Source of the DNA: Fulvimarina sp.
GTDB lineage: Bacteria; Pseudomonadota; Alphaproteobacteria; Rhizobiales; Rhizobiaceae
Assembly (NCBI GenBank): GCA_002700095.1
Contig: PACL01000080.1
Coordinates: forward strand, 1-42,791
Length of the DNA stretch: 42,791 bases
Direction of reading: 5' to 3'
Shown here: piece after piece, positions 41,729 to 42,791 of the stretch
Layout: each line of letters opens with the position of its first letter
How positions within the stretch are numbered: the stretch's first letter is position 1
Translations under genes and position numbers: made by a program
Notes under the pieces: model-generated
Database searches by the model: none
The model's input: only the letters and a program-made list of their open reading frames with translations
What the model was told of the DNA's origin: nothing

Positions 41729-41934
41729 GATGGCTCGACTCGGCTGGGGGGAGACGGCGGTCACAGTCGCTTGGCTGGCGCCGCGAGGCAAGCGGCGTTG
41801 CGGGCTGCGGACTTCCGGGTGGCGCAGTCGCGGGCCTCGCGGACGAGCGTGATCTCGCCGCGGCGCATCTTTCCGATCCGGTCATCCGGAGTATGTAAGG
41901 CGCATAACCTTGTCTCGCCCGCAGCCGATCCCCC

Positions 41935-42791
41935 ATGCAGCAGCCCGAAGCGTCCCCCGAAGAGGCGGAGACCACGCCGACCGCCAGTCCGCGCGGCAGC
42001 TTCTTTGCCATCTTTCCCTCGATCGTCCTGCCGATGTTCCTCGCGGTCGTCGATCAGACGATCGTGGCGACGGCGCTGCCGGCCATCGCCGCCTCGCTCG
42101 GCGAGGTCGACCGCCTGTCCTGGGTGGTGGTGTCCTATCTCGTCGCCACGACCATCGCCGCCCCGGTCTACGGCCGGCTCGGCGACGTCTTCGGCCGCCG
42201 GCGGCTGATGGTCGTGGCGCTGGCGATCTTCATGGTGGCCTCGGTGCTCTGCGCTTTGTCCACCGACATCGTCACGCTGACGGCGGCGCGCATCCTGCAA
42301 GGGGCCGGCGGCGGCGGGCTGATGACGCTCTCCCAGGCGCTGGTCGGCGAAGCGATCCCGCCGCGCGACCGGGCGCGATACCAGGGCTATCTCGCCACCG
42401 TCGCGGTGTCGTCGAGCGCCTTCGGTCCGGTCGCCGGCGGCTTCCTGACGGAGCATTTCGGCTGGCAGTCGGTGTTTCTGGTAAACATCCCCGTCGGCAT
42501 CGGCGCCGTCCTGATGACCCTCCGGCTGCCGGAGCGGCGCGGCACCGGCGAGCCCTTCCGCTTCGACACGCTCGGCCTAGTCCTCTTCGCCGCCTTCATC
42601 GCATCGACGCTGATCATGCTGGAAGAGGCCCAGCAGATCGCCTCGGGGGCCTTTCTGACGCCGGTGGCGCTCGGCGTCCTCGCCGTCACAGCCGTCGTCC
42701 TCCTGGTGCGCTGGGAGCAGCGCACGCCCTCGCCGCTCCTGTCGATCCCGCTTCTGAAACATCCGGCGATCTGGCGATGCGACGGGCTGGC
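41935..42791 (+). CDS. MFS multidrug exporter, DHA2 (EmrB/QacA) type, 3' end cut by the window
   Basis: N-terminal 285 residues of a membrane exporter; the frame is open to the last base. After a hydrophilic leader of about 22 residues the first helix carries FLAVVDQTIVATALPAI, the DHA2 motif. The MFS loop motif GRLGDVFGRRR and the antiporter-type block FGPVAGGFLTEHFGWQSVF follow. Proteins of this type have 14 membrane segments and export drugs or amphiphiles. It is divergent from the ArgE-like gene, with about 206 bases between the starts in which I see no clear operator. Confidence 0.9.
   Translation, partial: MQQPEASPEEAETTPTASPRGSFFAIFPSIVLPMFLAVVDQTIVATALPAIAASLGEVDRLSWVVVSYLVATTIAAPVYGRLGDVFGRRRLMVVALAIFMVASVLCALSTDIVTLTAARILQGAGGGGLMTLSQALVGEAIPPRDRARYQGYLATVAVSSSAFGPVAGGFLTEHFGWQSVFLVNIPVGIGAVLMTLRLPERRGTGEPFRFDTLGLVLFAAFIASTLIMLEEAQQIASGAFLTPVALGVLAVTAVVLLVRWEQRTPSPLLSIPLLKHPAIWRCDGL

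Noticed and set aside
41761..41934. A small gene between the ArgE-like and MFS genes
   Set aside because: The short frames here have no ribosome site or recognisable protein; the interval is better read as a divergent promoter region.

Overview
This is a gene-dense, high-GC stretch of an alphaproteobacterial chromosome, most likely from the Hyphomicrobiales/Rhizobiales (Aurantimonas/rhizobium-like). The inference rests on the protein style, the ehu-eut-doe cluster architecture, the palindromic intergenic repeats and the MocR regulators. No rRNA, tRNA, insertion sequence, phage gene or CRISPR array was seen. Both ends cut a gene: cyoB on the left and an MFS transporter on the right.

Region 1 (1-4052, + strand) is the end of a cytochrome bo-type quinol oxidase operon, cyoB-cyoC-cyoD followed by a SURF1-family assembly factor. 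CyoD carries an unusual C-terminal extension of about 110 residues rich in Met and Gly.

Region 2 (4161-17885) is a complete ectoine/5-hydroxyectoine uptake and catabolism locus. Reading leftwards it runs enuR, ehuA-ehuB-ehuC-ehuD (ABC importer), eutA-eutB-eutC (hydroxyectoine to ectoine) and doeA-doeB (ring opening and deacetylation). Divergent from enuR, reading rightwards, are doeX (Lrp/AsnC regulator), doeC (aspartate-semialdehyde dehydrogenase) and doeD (diaminobutyrate transaminase). Together these should take ectoines from the periplasm to aspartate. A 17-bp motif occurs once in each of the two intergenic regions flanking enuR, and a 435-bp block of palindromic repeats sits between ehuB and ehuC.

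Region 3 (17894-19241) holds a strong hairpin terminator and a class III adenylate cyclase converging on doeD.

Region 4 (19710-30989) holds a GMC-family flavin dehydrogenase and a MocR-type PLP regulator. Divergent from the regulator is a catabolic set of an enolase-superfamily enzyme, an aldehyde dehydrogenase and a DAO-type FAD oxidoreductase, followed by a polyamine-type ABC transporter (substrate-binding protein, ATPase, two permeases). The substrate is not known; an amine or amino acid-like compound is likely.

Region 5 (31059-41728) holds a hydantoinase/oxoprolinase-type HyuA-HyuB pair on the minus strand. Divergent from it are a TRAP transporter (DctP-DctQ-DctM), a Rieske oxygenase of the choline monooxygenase/betaine demethylase type and an agmatinase-family ureohydrolase, and then a convergent ArgE-like M20 deacetylase. 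This grouping may be a pathway for an N-methylated, guanidino or cyclic amide compound, but no substrate can be fixed from sequence alone. The window ends in a DHA2-type drug exporter.

Overall the window reads as a catabolic island for osmolytes and nitrogenous small molecules, with three separate importers (ehu ABC, Pot-type ABC, TRAP).
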